DNA from: Deltaproteobacteria bacterium
GTDB taxonomy: Bacteria > Myxococcota_A > UBA9042 > PHBI01 > JACKFB01
Assembly (NCBI GenBank): GCA_020632695.1
Contig: JACKFB010000006.1
Location: forward strand, 231,628 to 295,627
Reading direction: 5' to 3'
Length of the DNA stretch: 64,000 nucleotides
In this document: in pieces, positions 1 to 11,250 of the stretch
Position numbering within the stretch: position 1 is the first letter of the stretch
Layout: each line of letters begins with the position of its first letter
Notes under the pieces: model-generated
Databases searched by the model: none
What the model was told of the DNA's origin: nothing
The model's input: only the letters and a program-made list of their open reading frames with translations
Program-made: the position numbers and the translations under genes

Positions 1-1004
1 CAGATCGCCAGCAGGGCGCGGGTGGCGTGACGATGGCGCACGATGAGGGTGCCGGCGGCCTCCTGCTCCCCATCGAGGTTGACGCAGTCGCGCACGCGCC
101 CCTCGGTGATGAAGGTGTGTACCACCGACACCACCTGGGCCGCGGCGCGGCGCCAGGCTTCGAGGGTGGAGGCGCCGCGCTCCCGGGTGACGATGGAGCC
201 GCTCTGGGCCTCGATGGCCGCCAGGGCGGCCTCGACGTCGCCTGAGATGCCGGTGCGCGGGGCGTCGATGGCCGCGCGGAGGCGCCCCGAGGTGACGGCC
301 TTCGCCAGCGCGGGTGTATCCACGGCGGCCACGCCCTCGACCGCGACGACCAGGGTGCCGTCCGGCAGCGCCGCGAGGGCCTCGGTCCCCGCCGCGGGCA
401 GACCATCGCTGGCGTCGCTCGGCGGCTCGGGGTGGAAGGAGACGATGTCGGCGCGCTGGAAGAGGCTGGCCGCGTCGTTGGCGAGGCGCAGGCCGGCCTC
501 GGCGGCGAGCGACGAGGGCAGGGCGTGGGTGTGCAGCGACACGTCCATGTCCAGGCGGGCCGCGGCCTCGGCGAGGCGGCCGGCCACCGGGCTGTAGCCG
601 TAGATGCCCAGCCGGCGCCCGTAGAGCCCGCCGGCGGCCGGCGCGCCCTGCTCGTCAGATGCCTGCTCGCGGTCGGCGACCACCATCAGGCCGAGCGCGT
701 ACTCGGCGCGCGCGGCGGCGTCGTAGCCCGGGCAGTGGCTCACGAAGATCGCCCGCTCGCTGGCGGCCTGGACGTCGATGCCTTCGGTGCCGCTGCCGGC
801 CCGGATGACCAGGACCAGCTTCCCGGCGGCCTCGATGACCCGCCGGCTCACCGGCGTCTCGGTGACCACCAGGATCTCGCACTCGCCGACGGCAGCCACC
901 AGGCCCAGCGAGCCCAGGTCCGGCTGCTCGCTCACCTGCAGGCCCAGAGCCTCGAGACCGAGCTTGACCTCCGGCGCGACGCGGTCAGCGATGAGCACGT
1001 GCAT
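1..1004 (-). CDS. SerA-like D-3-phosphoglycerate dehydrogenase family protein, 3' end outside window
   Basis: Starts at ATG 1004 and runs off the left edge, giving about 334 visible residues. The layout matches the D-isomer 2-hydroxyacid dehydrogenase family: an N-terminal substrate domain (MHVLIADRVAPEV), a Rossmann segment near residues 128-150 (GRRLGIYGYSPVAGRLAE), a return to the substrate domain (GASTLEAW, near 270), and the start of what looks like a C-terminal ACT or regulatory domain. The family fingerprints are damaged. The GxGxxG loop reads GYSPVA, the ARGG substrate-arginine segment reads AVEG, and the HLGAST segment carrying the catalytic His reads ERGAST. The RAGSG segment is kept. 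I infer a pseudoenzyme or a protein with a changed function, not active serine synthesis. It lies 53 bases downstream of the inositol-phosphatase gene and may share its transcript. Confidence 0.75.
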   Translation of the reverse strand, partial: MHVLIADRVAPEVKLGLEALGLQVSEQPDLGSLGLVAAVGECEILVVTETPVSRRVIEAAGKLVLVIRAGSGTEGIDVQAASERAIFVSHCPGYDAAARAEYALGLMVVADREQASDEQGAPAAGGLYGRRLGIYGYSPVAGRLAEAAARLDMDVSLHTHALPSSLAAEAGLRLANDAASLFQRADIVSFHPEPPSDASDGLPAAGTEALAALPDGTLVVAVEGVAAVDTPALAKAVTSGRLRAAIDAPRTGISGDVEAALAAIEAQSGSIVTRERGASTLEAWRRAAAQVVSVVHTFITEGRVRDCVNLDGEQEAAGTLIVRHRHATRALLAI

Positions 1005-1057
1005 GGTCGACCCCCCCAGCGATGGTTCAGGCGACGATAGCATCGGCCGCCCGGGTC

Positions 1058-1903
1058 CTACCAGCGCAGCAGGGTCCGCACCTCGTCGCACAGGGCCTCG
1101 TGGTCGGTCCCGTTGGAGGCGACGAAGGGGCCAGGGTGCAGGCGGCCCTCGGGGCTCAGGTCGTAGGCCAGCGGCGTGCCGTCGGCCAGGCTCATCGCGC
1201 CGCCCGCCTCGAGCAGCACCACCAGCGGCGCCAGGCTGTCCCAGAGGTGCACCGGGTGCTCGCTGACGTAGACGTCCGCCTGCTGGCGCACCAGGTAGCC
1301 CACCTTGCAGCCGACCGAGCGTGAGCCGCCAGCGTCGGCCAGCCCAAGCCCGCGGATGAGCGCCGCGCGCTCGTCGGCGTCCATGCTGGTCGAGGTCACC
1401 AGCGGCATCCTGGCGCGCTCGCGGCGCTCGGACACGTGCAGGGGCACCGGCGCGTCGTCGTCCGGGCTCTCCAGCCAGGCGCCGGCGCCGCGGCTGGCGC
1501 GGTACAGGCGCGAGAAGAGCGGCTCGTAGACCACGCCCAGCACCGGCTCGCCGCGGTCGACGAGCCCCACCTGGACGGCGTAGCCCGCCTGGCCGTGCAC
1601 GTAGGCGTGGGTGCCGTCGAGCGGATCCACCACCCAGGTGCGCCCCGAGGCGCTGGCGACCAGCCCGGCGGTCTCCTCGGAGAGCAGCCCGTCGTCCGGG
1701 AAGGCCTCGCTCAGTCCCTCGCGGAGGAGCGCCTCGGCGGCCAGGTCGGCGCGGGTGACCAGCGAGCGATCGGCCTTGCGATGGGCCTGGAAGCCCTCCT
1801 GGCGGATGCGCTCGATGGCGGCGCCAGCCGCGCGCGCCAGGCGCGTCGCTACGGCGACCTCACGCGCGAGCGGAGCGTCCTCGTCGGCTGCGGGCCCGGT
1901 CAA
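1058..1903 (-). CDS. inositol monophosphatase / CysQ family sugar-phosphate or nucleotide phosphatase
   Basis: About 281 residues of the Mg-dependent, Li-sensitive phosphatase superfamily, which hydrolyses inositol phosphates, 3'-phosphoadenosine nucleotides or fructose bisphosphate. The metal motifs are present in order: LLSEET, WVVDPLDGT (Asp-Pro-Leu-Asp-Gly-Thr) and near the C-terminus WDSLAPLVVLLEAGG, the usual WDxAxxxxxxxxAGG. I place the start at TTG 1903, which overlaps the TGA of the oxidase subunit IV gene as TTGA. An ATG at 2050 would only add a low-complexity sequence lying wholly inside the neighbouring gene. The substrate cannot be told from sequence; inositol-1-phosphatase and 3'(2'),5'-bisphosphate nucleotidase are both possible. 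It is the last clear gene of the respiratory operon. Confidence 0.88.
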   Translation of the reverse strand: MTGPAADEDAPLAREVAVATRLARAAGAAIERIRQEGFQAHRKADRSLVTRADLAAEALLREGLSEAFPDDGLLSEETAGLVASASGRTWVVDPLDGTHAYVHGQAGYAVQVGLVDRGEPVLGVVYEPLFSRLYRASRGAGAWLESPDDDAPVPLHVSERRERARMPLVTSTSMDADERAALIRGLGLADAGGSRSVGCKVGYLVRQQADVYVSEHPVHLWDSLAPLVVLLEAGGAMSLADGTPLAYDLSPEGRLHPGPFVASNGTDHEALCDEVRTLLRW

Positions 1904-2391
1904 TGCGTGGGCGCTGCTTCGGGAGAGGGGTGTCCCTCCGTCGGCGCGGCCTCGTGGCCCGCGGCCGCCTCGTGCCCGCCTTCGCCGTGTGCCGGAGCGG
2001 TGCGCTCGATGATCTGGCCCTTCTCGTTGGCCCACCCGTGGTAGCCCCACTCCGAGTTGACCGCGTCGCGCGTGCTCAGGTCGGCGAAGGTCAGGCCGAA
2101 GAAGATGCCGACGAAGACCAGGGTCGACAGGAAGATGAAGGTGAAGGTGCGGTCGTCGCCCTTGAGGTGCATGAAGTACATGACCACGAAGGTGGACTTG
2201 ACGACGGCGACCACCATCGCGACCGCGAGGCTGGCCTTGCCGAGATCGGCGTAGGACACCGCCACGGTGAGACAGGTGAGCACCAGGAGCGCGCCGAACA
2301 CCTTCCAGTAGAGGCTCATCGGCGCCACGTCGTGGTGCGGAGCCTCCATCTCGGGCTCTACCTGCTTGCCTCGGATGTATGTAGTGGCCAT
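1900..2391 (-). CDS. cytochrome c oxidase subunit IV (prokaryotic type)
   Basis: 163 residues from ATG 2391 (MATTYIRGKQ). There are three hydrophobic segments: VFGALLVLTCLTVAVSY, SLAVAMVVAVVKSTFVVMYF with the family-typical MYFMHLKGD after it, and FIFLSTLVFVGIFFGLTFAD. The C-terminal tail is His/Ala/Glu-rich (HGEGGHEAAAGHEAAP) and probably exposed. This matches the small membrane subunit found after subunit III in caa3 and cytochrome c oxidase operons, where it helps stabilise the complex. An upstream in-frame ATG at 2445 would overlap the coxC coding end, so I prefer 2391. Subunit III ends 14 bases upstream. Confidence 0.88.
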   Translation of the reverse strand: MATTYIRGKQVEPEMEAPHHDVAPMSLYWKVFGALLVLTCLTVAVSYADLGKASLAVAMVVAVVKSTFVVMYFMHLKGDDRTFTFIFLSTLVFVGIFFGLTFADLSTRDAVNSEWGYHGWANEKGQIIERTAPAHGEGGHEAAAGHEAAPTEGHPSPEAAPTH

Positions 2392-2405
2392 CGGATCACC
2401 CACCG

Positions 2406-3119
2406 TCACTTGACGAGATAGAGGAGCGGAAAGAGGAAGATCCACACCAGGTCGACGAGGTGCCAGTACAGACCGACGTTCTCGACGGGCGTGAAGAAGT
2501 GCGGGCCGAACTCACCGCGGCGAGCGCGCAGGTAGATCCAGGTCATCACGCACATGCCCAGCACGACGTGGACGCCGTGCAGGCCGGTCATGAGGAAGTA
2601 GATGCCGAAGAAGGTGTGGGGGCCGCCCAGCGGGCTGGGGACGGTGAGGTCCTTGGCGATGTAGTCGGCCGTGTAGAAGCGGCCGGGGAGCAGGCCGTGC
2701 TCGAACTTGGCCGAGTACTCGAAGTACTTCACGACGAGGAAGCAGCCGGCCAGGAAGATGGTCGCCAGCAGCATCCACTGGAGGAGCTTCTGGTTGTCGA
2801 TCTTGGCCGCGCGCACGCCGACGGCCACGGTGAAGCTGGAGGTGATGAGCACCACCGTGTTGACGCCGCCCATCGGGATGCTCAGGTGGTGGTGGGCCTC
2901 CAGCACCATCTCGGGGTAGGCCCAGCGCGCGATGGCGTAGGCCAGGAAGAGCCCGCTGAACATCAGGATTTCGGTGGCGAGGAACACCCACATGCCCATC
3001 TTCGCCGACGCCTCCTGCTGTGCAGGCGTGTCGAAGTGGTGGGCGAGGAAGGAGGGGTGGTCGTGGTCGTGCCCGTGCGGGGGCGCGGCCCCGCCGTGTG
3101 GCGCGGTCGTGGTGGTCAC
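2406..3119 (-). CDS. ctaE: cytochrome c oxidase subunit III
   Basis: 237 residues from GTG 3119. The soluble N-terminus is His-rich (HGHDHDHPSF) and is followed by hydrophobic helices, including MGMWVFLATEILMFSGLFLAY, VVLITSSFTVAVGV, MLLATIFLAGCFLVVKYFEY, FFGIYFLMTGLHGVHVVLGM and YWHLVDLVWIFLFPLLYL. The conserved Glu after FLATEI and the GLHGxHV and WHxVDxVW signatures identify the heme-copper oxidase subunit III family. The subunit carries no redox centre and stabilises subunit I. It sits between subunit I (9-base gap) and subunit IV. Confidence 0.96.
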   Translation of the reverse strand: MTTTTAPHGGAAPPHGHDHDHPSFLAHHFDTPAQQEASAKMGMWVFLATEILMFSGLFLAYAIARWAYPEMVLEAHHHLSIPMGGVNTVVLITSSFTVAVGVRAAKIDNQKLLQWMLLATIFLAGCFLVVKYFEYSAKFEHGLLPGRFYTADYIAKDLTVPSPLGGPHTFFGIYFLMTGLHGVHVVLGMCVMTWIYLRARRGEFGPHFFTPVENVGLYWHLVDLVWIFLFPLLYLVK

Positions 3120-3128
3120 GCGGGTCTC

Positions 3129-4829
<1,701 letters not shown>

Positions 4830-4874
4830 GTTCCGAAGCCTCCGTGGCTTCTCCGCAGGGATGCGGAGGGGTCG

Positions 4875-5927
4875 CTACTTGATGTCGCCGCCCTCACCGA
4901 GGGACTTGATGAAGTCGATGAGGGCGTTGACCGCCCGGTCGTCCAGCTTGCCCGAGTCGAACACCGACATGCCGGGCGCGAAGCCGGCCACGATCTTCGC
5001 GTTGGGGTTGCGCAGGGATTCGCGCACGTAGTTGTCGTCCACGACCACGGTGGAGCCGTCGGCGAGGGACTCGGTCTTGCCCCAGATGCCCTTGAAGGAC
5101 GGGCCGACCTTCGGGCTGCCGTCGACGGTGTGGCAGGTCTTGCAGTTCGCCTCGTAGAGCTTCTCGCCGTAGTCGTCGGCGTCCGGGTTCAGCGTCGGGC
5201 AGCGGCTGGACTTCAGGAAGGCGCGCCACTCCAGGTCGGTCAGGACGTGGACCCGACCGCGCATCTCCGAGTGCTGCTGGCCGCAATACTCCGCGCAGAA
5301 GAGGTCGTAGACGCCCGGCTCGTCGGCGGTGAACCAGTAGCCGGTGTAGCGGTCGGGCACGGCGTCGCGCTTGAGGCGGAAGGCCGGGATGTAGAAGGAG
5401 TGCAACACGTCGGTGGCCGAGATGGTCAGCTTCACCGGCTGGCCGGCCGGCACGTAGAAGTCGGTCTGGAGGCCCTGGAGGCCGGTCACCGGGTCGGTGA
5501 CACTGGTGGGACCGCAGCTCTTGTTGAGGCCGGGGTAGTCGATGGTCCAGTTCCACTTCTGGCCGGTGACGCGCACGTCCAGGGCGTCGGCCGGCGGGGT
5601 GGCGAGGCTGACGAAGCCCTTCTGGCCCCAAGCGAAGATGACCACCAGGAGCACGGTAGGGATGGCGCTCCACAAGAACTCGAGGCGCCCGTTGTGCTTG
5701 ATGGGACTGGTCCGCTGGCCCGGCGTCTTCTCGCGGTACTTCAAGGAGAACCACAGGGTGGCGCCCATCAGCAGCACGAAGAAGAACGCGCACAGGTAGA
5801 GGATGAAATAGAAGAGCGGGTCCATGTCGGACGCGAAGGTGGACGCCTCGGGAGGCATCCAGACGCTGCTCTGGGCCTCGCCCAACAGACCGTGGAGCAG
5901 GCCGCCGGTCAGGAACTCTCGCATCAT
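4875..5927 (-). CDS. ctaC: caa3-type cytochrome c oxidase subunit II with C-terminal cytochrome c domain
   Basis: 350 residues from ATG 5927, or the next codon, ATG 5924. Two N-terminal membrane helices (FYFILYLCAFFFVLLMGATLW and the following FLWSAIPTVLLVVIFAW) precede a cupredoxin domain. The CuA site is CAEYCGQQHSEM near residue 210, with an upstream HSFY. A fused cytochrome c domain carries CKTCH near residue 260 and a distal Met in GFAPGMSVF. The fused heme c domain defines a caa3 oxidase, which takes electrons through its own cytochrome. The start overlaps the SCO stop as ATGA, so translation is probably coupled to the copper chaperone that loads CuA. Confidence 0.97.
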   Translation of the reverse strand: MMREFLTGGLLHGLLGEAQSSVWMPPEASTFASDMDPLFYFILYLCAFFFVLLMGATLWFSLKYREKTPGQRTSPIKHNGRLEFLWSAIPTVLLVVIFAWGQKGFVSLATPPADALDVRVTGQKWNWTIDYPGLNKSCGPTSVTDPVTGLQGLQTDFYVPAGQPVKLTISATDVLHSFYIPAFRLKRDAVPDRYTGYWFTADEPGVYDLFCAEYCGQQHSEMRGRVHVLTDLEWRAFLKSSRCPTLNPDADDYGEKLYEANCKTCHTVDGSPKVGPSFKGIWGKTESLADGSTVVVDDNYVRESLRNPNAKIVAGFAPGMSVFDSGKLDDRAVNALIDFIKSLGEGGDIK

Positions 5928-6754
5928 GACGCAGACTCCGCGAGCTGGTCGCGGCGCCGCCTCTCGCGGCGCCAGTGGAAAAGGAGGAAGAGGCCGAGCA
6001 CGGCGAGGGTGAGCAGGCCGCCGAGGCGCATCACCCCGAAGGCGAAGGGCGTGTACTTCCCGTCCGACGAGACGTAGTGGAAGCAGCTCAGGATGATCTT
6101 GTCGAAGACGGTGCCCACCTCGCCCTTGGAGGCGTCGATGAGCCCGAAGCGCAGGTCACGCGGCTCGTAGGTGAGCCCCATGAGCACGCGGGAGATCGTG
6201 CCGTCCGGCGACAGGGTGTAGATGGCCGGCGCGTGCGCGTACTGCTCGGTCTCGGTGTCCCAGGTGTACTTGTAGCCGAGCTGCGTGGTGAGCTGGTCGA
6301 TCTGGTCCTGGGTGCCGGTGAGGAAGGCCCAGTCCGCGTCCTGGCCCTTGCCCAGCTCGTCCAGGTAGCTCTCCCGCTTGCCGCGGGCGATGTCGACCGT
6401 GTCCTTGGGGTCGAAGCTGACGGTGACCACGCGGAAGTGCTCGTCGCCCGGGGTCCACTCGAGCTTCTTCAGCGCGCCGGTCAGCTCATTGAGCTGCACG
6501 CTGCACAGCGTCGTGCAGCGGAAGTAGTTCAGGGTCAGCAGCACCGGGCGCTTGCCGTCGAAGTAGTCTCCGAGGGTCACCGCGCGGCCCGTGTGGTCGG
6601 TGAAGGACAGCGAGGGCGACACCTTCTGGCCGAGGTGGTTCTCGATGTCGATCTTCTGCAGCGGCTCGGGCACGCGCTCGACGGCGACCGCGGCCGGGAC
6701 CGCGACACCGGAAGCCGAGAGCAGCAAGCAGGCGATGGTCAGGACTCGCTGCAT
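5924..6754 (-). CDS. SCO1/SenC family copper chaperone for CuA assembly
   Basis: 276 residues from ATG 6754, chosen because it gives a clear signal peptide (MQRVLTIACLLLSASGVAVP) and lies one base after the previous stop. The thioredoxin-fold SCO domain has the copper-binding CTTLC motif near residue 90 and the third ligand His in the AHAPAIY segment. A membrane helix (LGGLLTLAVLGLFLLFHW) and a basic tail follow, so the protein is probably anchored at its C-terminus. SCO proteins deliver copper to, or reduce, the CuA Cys pair of oxidase subunit II, encoded immediately downstream with a 4-base overlap. It is the first of two SCO genes in this operon. Confidence 0.93.
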   Translation of the reverse strand: MQRVLTIACLLLSASGVAVPAAVAVERVPEPLQKIDIENHLGQKVSPSLSFTDHTGRAVTLGDYFDGKRPVLLTLNYFRCTTLCSVQLNELTGALKKLEWTPGDEHFRVVTVSFDPKDTVDIARGKRESYLDELGKGQDADWAFLTGTQDQIDQLTTQLGYKYTWDTETEQYAHAPAIYTLSPDGTISRVLMGLTYEPRDLRFGLIDASKGEVGTVFDKIILSCFHYVSSDGKYTPFAFGVMRLGGLLTLAVLGLFLLFHWRRERRRRDQLAESAS

Positions 6755-6755
6755 G

Positions 6756-7355
6756 TCAGGGCGCGTCTCCCTCGGCCGGGGCGGCCTCGCCCTCGGTCGG
6801 CGCGGCACCTTCGGCGGGCGCGGGCGGCTCTTCGGCCGGCGCCACGGCGCCCTCGGCCGGGGCAGCCGGCTCGGGGACCACCTCGGCGGGCGGCGCCTCC
6901 TGGGCGGGCTTGGCGTCCTCCTTGCCCATGTCGTCGGGGTGCACGAAGCCCTCGGGCGCCGGCGCCGCGCGCAGCAGCGCGGGGTTGGCGATGACGCGCC
7001 GGGCGGCCTCGGACGCGGGCATGCGCCAGACGCCGGCCTCGGGGTCCACCTCCGCCCAGGCCTCGGCCTTGGCGGCCAGGGCCGCGCGCTTCGCGTTGAT
7101 GCGAGCGCCCGCGTCCACGTTGGCGGCCCGCACCGACTCGCTCACGTGCAGGTTGAAGTACTGGTACACGCCCACGCCGGACAGCACGAGGATGAACACC
7201 ATGCCGGCGACCATCGCCAGGAGCTGGTTCTGGGGCAGGAAGTCGATCTCGTGCCCGCCGGCGGTGTAGGTCGACACCAGGCGCGGCGGCGCTGCGGGGT
7301 CGACGAACCCGGCGGTCGTGTCGTCGGCGGTCGCGGGATTCAAGCTGTCTGACAT
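6756..7355 (-). CDS. single-pass membrane protein of the ACIII-oxidase cluster, unknown function
   Basis: 199 residues from ATG 7355 (MSDSLNPATADD). A cytoplasmic-looking N-terminus is followed by one membrane helix (LLAMVAGMVFILVLSGVGVY), then a charged Ala-rich segment with a likely short coiled coil (ARINAKRAALAAKAEAWAEV), a segment resembling WRMPASEAARRVI, and a long Pro/Ala/Glu tail of imperfect APAEG repeats. I recognise no family with confidence. Its place between actF and sco suggests an accessory subunit or assembly factor of the alternative complex III-caa3 supercomplex; small single-helix subunits are known in such complexes. Its stop lies one base before the SCO start. Confidence 0.8.
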   Translation of the reverse strand: MSDSLNPATADDTTAGFVDPAAPPRLVSTYTAGGHEIDFLPQNQLLAMVAGMVFILVLSGVGVYQYFNLHVSESVRAANVDAGARINAKRAALAAKAEAWAEVDPEAGVWRMPASEAARRVIANPALLRAAPAPEGFVHPDDMGKEDAKPAQEAPPAEVVPEPAAPAEGAVAPAEEPPAPAEGAAPTEGEAAPAEGDAP

Positions 7356-7398
7356 GGGCGTGCTCCGGGCCGAGTGGGTCGGGCCAGACGAGGCGGGA

Positions 7399-8619
7399 TC
7401 AGAGGTTCTCGAAGGCCAGGCTCTCGGCCAGGCGCGGGTCACCGACGGGCACCAGCGCCTTCGAGCGCATGCGCCACGCGTAGACCGCGAGGAAGATGCC
7501 GCCGATGCCGATGAAGGTAGTGAGGTCCAGCACGCTCAGCGACGCGCCGTGGCCGCCGTGGTGGTGGGCCAGCGGGGGCTGGATGACCCAGTACATGTCG
7601 ACCCAGTGCATCATCAGCATCCACAGCGCGCCGATGGCCAGCGTCTTGCGGTTGCGCTTGATGTGCCGCGACATCAGGTAGAAGAAGGGGATGACGAAGT
7701 GGCCGAGGGCCAGGAAGGCCGACACGTACAGCCAGGTCCCCTCCATGCGGTACATGTACCACATGGTCTCCTCGGGGATGTTCGCGTACCAGATGAGGAA
7801 GTACTGGCTGAAGGCGATGTAGGTCCAGAAGACGTTGAAGGCGAAGAGGTACTTGCCCAGGTCGTGGTAGTGCTCGGTGGTCACCACGCCCTTGAGCAGG
7901 CCGCCCCGCTGCAGGACCATCGCGCTCAGCGCCAGCAGGGCGAAGGTGGCGACGGTGGTGCCGGCGAAGTAGTAGACGCCGAAGATCGTCGAGAACCAGT
8001 GCGGGTCCAGGGACATGAACCAGTCGAAGGCGCCGAAGGTCAGCGTGAGCGCGAAGAACACGATGGCCACCGGGGCGACCCCGCGCAGGGTCCTGGAGAT
8101 CTGCGCGGCCTTGCTCTCATCCTGGCGCACCGACTTTGCGTAGAAGAAGAGCGCGAAGAGCGCCCACCCGATGAAGTAGAAGGCGGCGCGGCCCAGGAAG
8201 AAGGTGGTGTTGAGGTAGCCGAGCTTCCCCTGCAGCACCACGTCGCCCTCCTCGGGGTGGACCCAGTGGTACAGGTGCTCCATCCCCATGATGACGGGGA
8301 TGAAGAGGAGCGCGAACACCGGCAGCGTCACCATCAGGTTCTCGGCCGCGCGGCGCACCACGATGGACCAGCCGGCCCGGGTGACGTGCTGCACGATGAC
8401 GAACCAGAGGCCGCCGAGCCCGAAGCTCAGGAAGAACGCGAAGTTCGTCAGCCAGGACAGGTAGAACTGCTCGGGGTGGTCGCCCATCAGCGCGAAGGAG
8501 GCGCCGATGCCGATGAGCCCGACGACGGCCGCGATGAGCGGCAGCTTCGCCAGCGCGTGGCCCGACGGGATGATGACGTCTTCGGCCGCGACGGTGCGCG
8601 GTGCGTGGCCGTGGCTCAC
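7399..8619 (-). CDS. actF: alternative complex III quinone-interacting membrane subunit ActF
   Basis: 406 residues from GTG 8619, which overlaps the actE stop as GTGA. About ten hydrophobic segments are visible, among them LPLIAAVVGLIGIGASFAL, LSWLTNFAFFLSFGLGGLWF, LMVTLPVFALLFIPVIMGME and FYFIGWALFALFFYA. ActF and ActC are the NrfD-related membrane subunits of alternative complex III, which oxidises quinol and passes electrons to cytochrome c or directly to the oxidase. ActF is the more diverged of the two. The order actA to actF is intact here, which supports the assignment. Confidence 0.9.
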   Translation of the reverse strand: MSHGHAPRTVAAEDVIIPSGHALAKLPLIAAVVGLIGIGASFALMGDHPEQFYLSWLTNFAFFLSFGLGGLWFVIVQHVTRAGWSIVVRRAAENLMVTLPVFALLFIPVIMGMEHLYHWVHPEEGDVVLQGKLGYLNTTFFLGRAAFYFIGWALFALFFYAKSVRQDESKAAQISRTLRGVAPVAIVFFALTLTFGAFDWFMSLDPHWFSTIFGVYYFAGTTVATFALLALSAMVLQRGGLLKGVVTTEHYHDLGKYLFAFNVFWTYIAFSQYFLIWYANIPEETMWYMYRMEGTWLYVSAFLALGHFVIPFFYLMSRHIKRNRKTLAIGALWMLMMHWVDMYWVIQPPLAHHHGGHGASLSVLDLTTFIGIGGIFLAVYAWRMRSKALVPVGDPRLAESLAFENL

Positions 8620-9272
8620 TTGGTCCCCCCTGCGTTCTTCTGGAGCACGTCGGCCGGCACCTCGGAGCGCGGGACGTTGCCGCTCACCTGGAGCGTCCGT
8701 ACCCACGCGGCGATGGCCCAGCGGTCCTCCACCGGGACCTGCGACCCGTAGGGCTGCATCGTCCGCACGCCGTGGCTGATGACATCGAAGAAGTATCCGA
8801 GCGGCATGGCCCGCAGGTTCGCCGAGAGGTAGCTCGGCGGCTGCACCTTGAGGCCGCGGCCGGCGATGACGCCGTCGCCGGTGCCGGCGGGCGAGTGGCA
8901 CGGCGCGCAGTAGATCGTGTAGCGCGCCTGGCCGCGCTCGAGCAGCGCCGGCGTGAGCGGGATCTGCTTCGGCAGCGCGTCGACCAGCCGCCCGTCCGGG
9001 CCGCGGCCACGGTAGAGGTGGTCGTCGGCCGCCAGCCAGGGGTCGTCACCCTGGAGCACCGCCTCACGGGCGACGGTGCCCTCCACCGGCTGCCGCATGG
9101 CGCGGCCGTCGGCGAAGAAGGGGTTCTTCTCCTGCATCTCGTAGCGCTGCTGGAAGTCCATGTTCCAGTTCAGGTGCACCGGCGGGACGGGGGAGGTGGT
9201 CCCCCGACAGCCGGCGCCCAGCGCGACGAGCGTCGCGGCGGCACCCAGGAGCACGATTCGGCTGAGCAGCAT
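8616..9272 (-). CDS. actE: alternative complex III monoheme cytochrome c lipoprotein ActE
   Basis: 218 residues from ATG 9272. The N-terminus is a lipoprotein signal peptide ending in VALGAGC, so the mature protein should be lipid-anchored outside the cytoplasmic membrane. One heme c motif (CAPCH) lies near residue 125 in the setting YTIYCAPCHSPAGTGDG. A distal Met candidate occurs in GVRTMQPYGSQV, as in c-type cytochromes of this family. It would pass electrons within complex III towards the oxidase. It follows actD with no gap. Confidence 0.93.
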   Translation of the reverse strand: MLLSRIVLLGAAATLVALGAGCRGTTSPVPPVHLNWNMDFQQRYEMQEKNPFFADGRAMRQPVEGTVAREAVLQGDDPWLAADDHLYRGRGPDGRLVDALPKQIPLTPALLERGQARYTIYCAPCHSPAGTGDGVIAGRGLKVQPPSYLSANLRAMPLGYFFDVISHGVRTMQPYGSQVPVEDRWAIAAWVRTLQVSGNVPRSEVPADVLQKNAGGTK

Positions 9273-9801
9273 CTAGTCCTCCAACTGCTCGATGTGAGTG
9301 GCGCCGGCCGACTCGAGGAGCTTCTTCGTCTTACGCTCGTCGTAGGACGGGTCCTGGGCCTCGACCGCGATGAAGAAGCGGTCGTCGGTGACCCGGGCGA
9401 AGCGGTCCGAGGTGAAGACCGGGTGGTAGTAGGTCGGCAGCTTGTTGATGCCGAACATCCCGAACACGGCGCCGAACGCGCCGAAGAGGACGCCGAGCTC
9501 GAAGGTGATCGGCACGAAGGCCTGCCACGAGAAGAACGGCTTGCCCGAGATGATGACCGGGTAGGCGGTGGTGGCCACCCAGGTCTGCATGGCGAAGCCC
9601 ACCGAGGCGCCGATGAGGCCGCAGATGAGCACGATCCACGGCAGGTTCGAGCGCTTGAGGCCCATCGCCTTGTCCAGCCCGTGGACCGGGAAGGGCGAGT
9701 AGGCGTCCCAGCGCGAGAACCCCGCGTCGCGGATCTTCTCGCAGCCCTTGTAGAAGGTCTGGGTGTTCTCGAACTCGGCGAGCATGCCCCAGGGCTTGGC
9801 C

Positions 9802-9809
<8 letters not shown>
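9273..9809 (-). CDS. actD: alternative complex III membrane subunit ActD (DUF3341)
   Basis: 178 residues from ATG 9809. An N-terminal soluble part (GMLAEFENTQTFYKGCEKIRD) is followed by two membrane helices (PWIVLICGLIGASVGFAMQT and FELGVLFGAFGAVFGMFGI) and a soluble C-terminus (DRFFIAVEAQDPSYD). This is the DUF3341 layout of ActD, a structural subunit without cofactors. The start lies inside the last codons of actC, an 8-base overlap, and actE follows with no gap. Confidence 0.93.
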
Positions 9810-11247
<1,438 letters not shown>

Positions 11248-11250
11248 GAC

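Noticed and set aside
1904..2050. An upstream ATG start (2050) for the inositol-phosphatase gene
   Set aside because: The extra residues are low-complexity and lie entirely inside the oxidase subunit IV gene; the TTGA junction at 1903 is a better fit.
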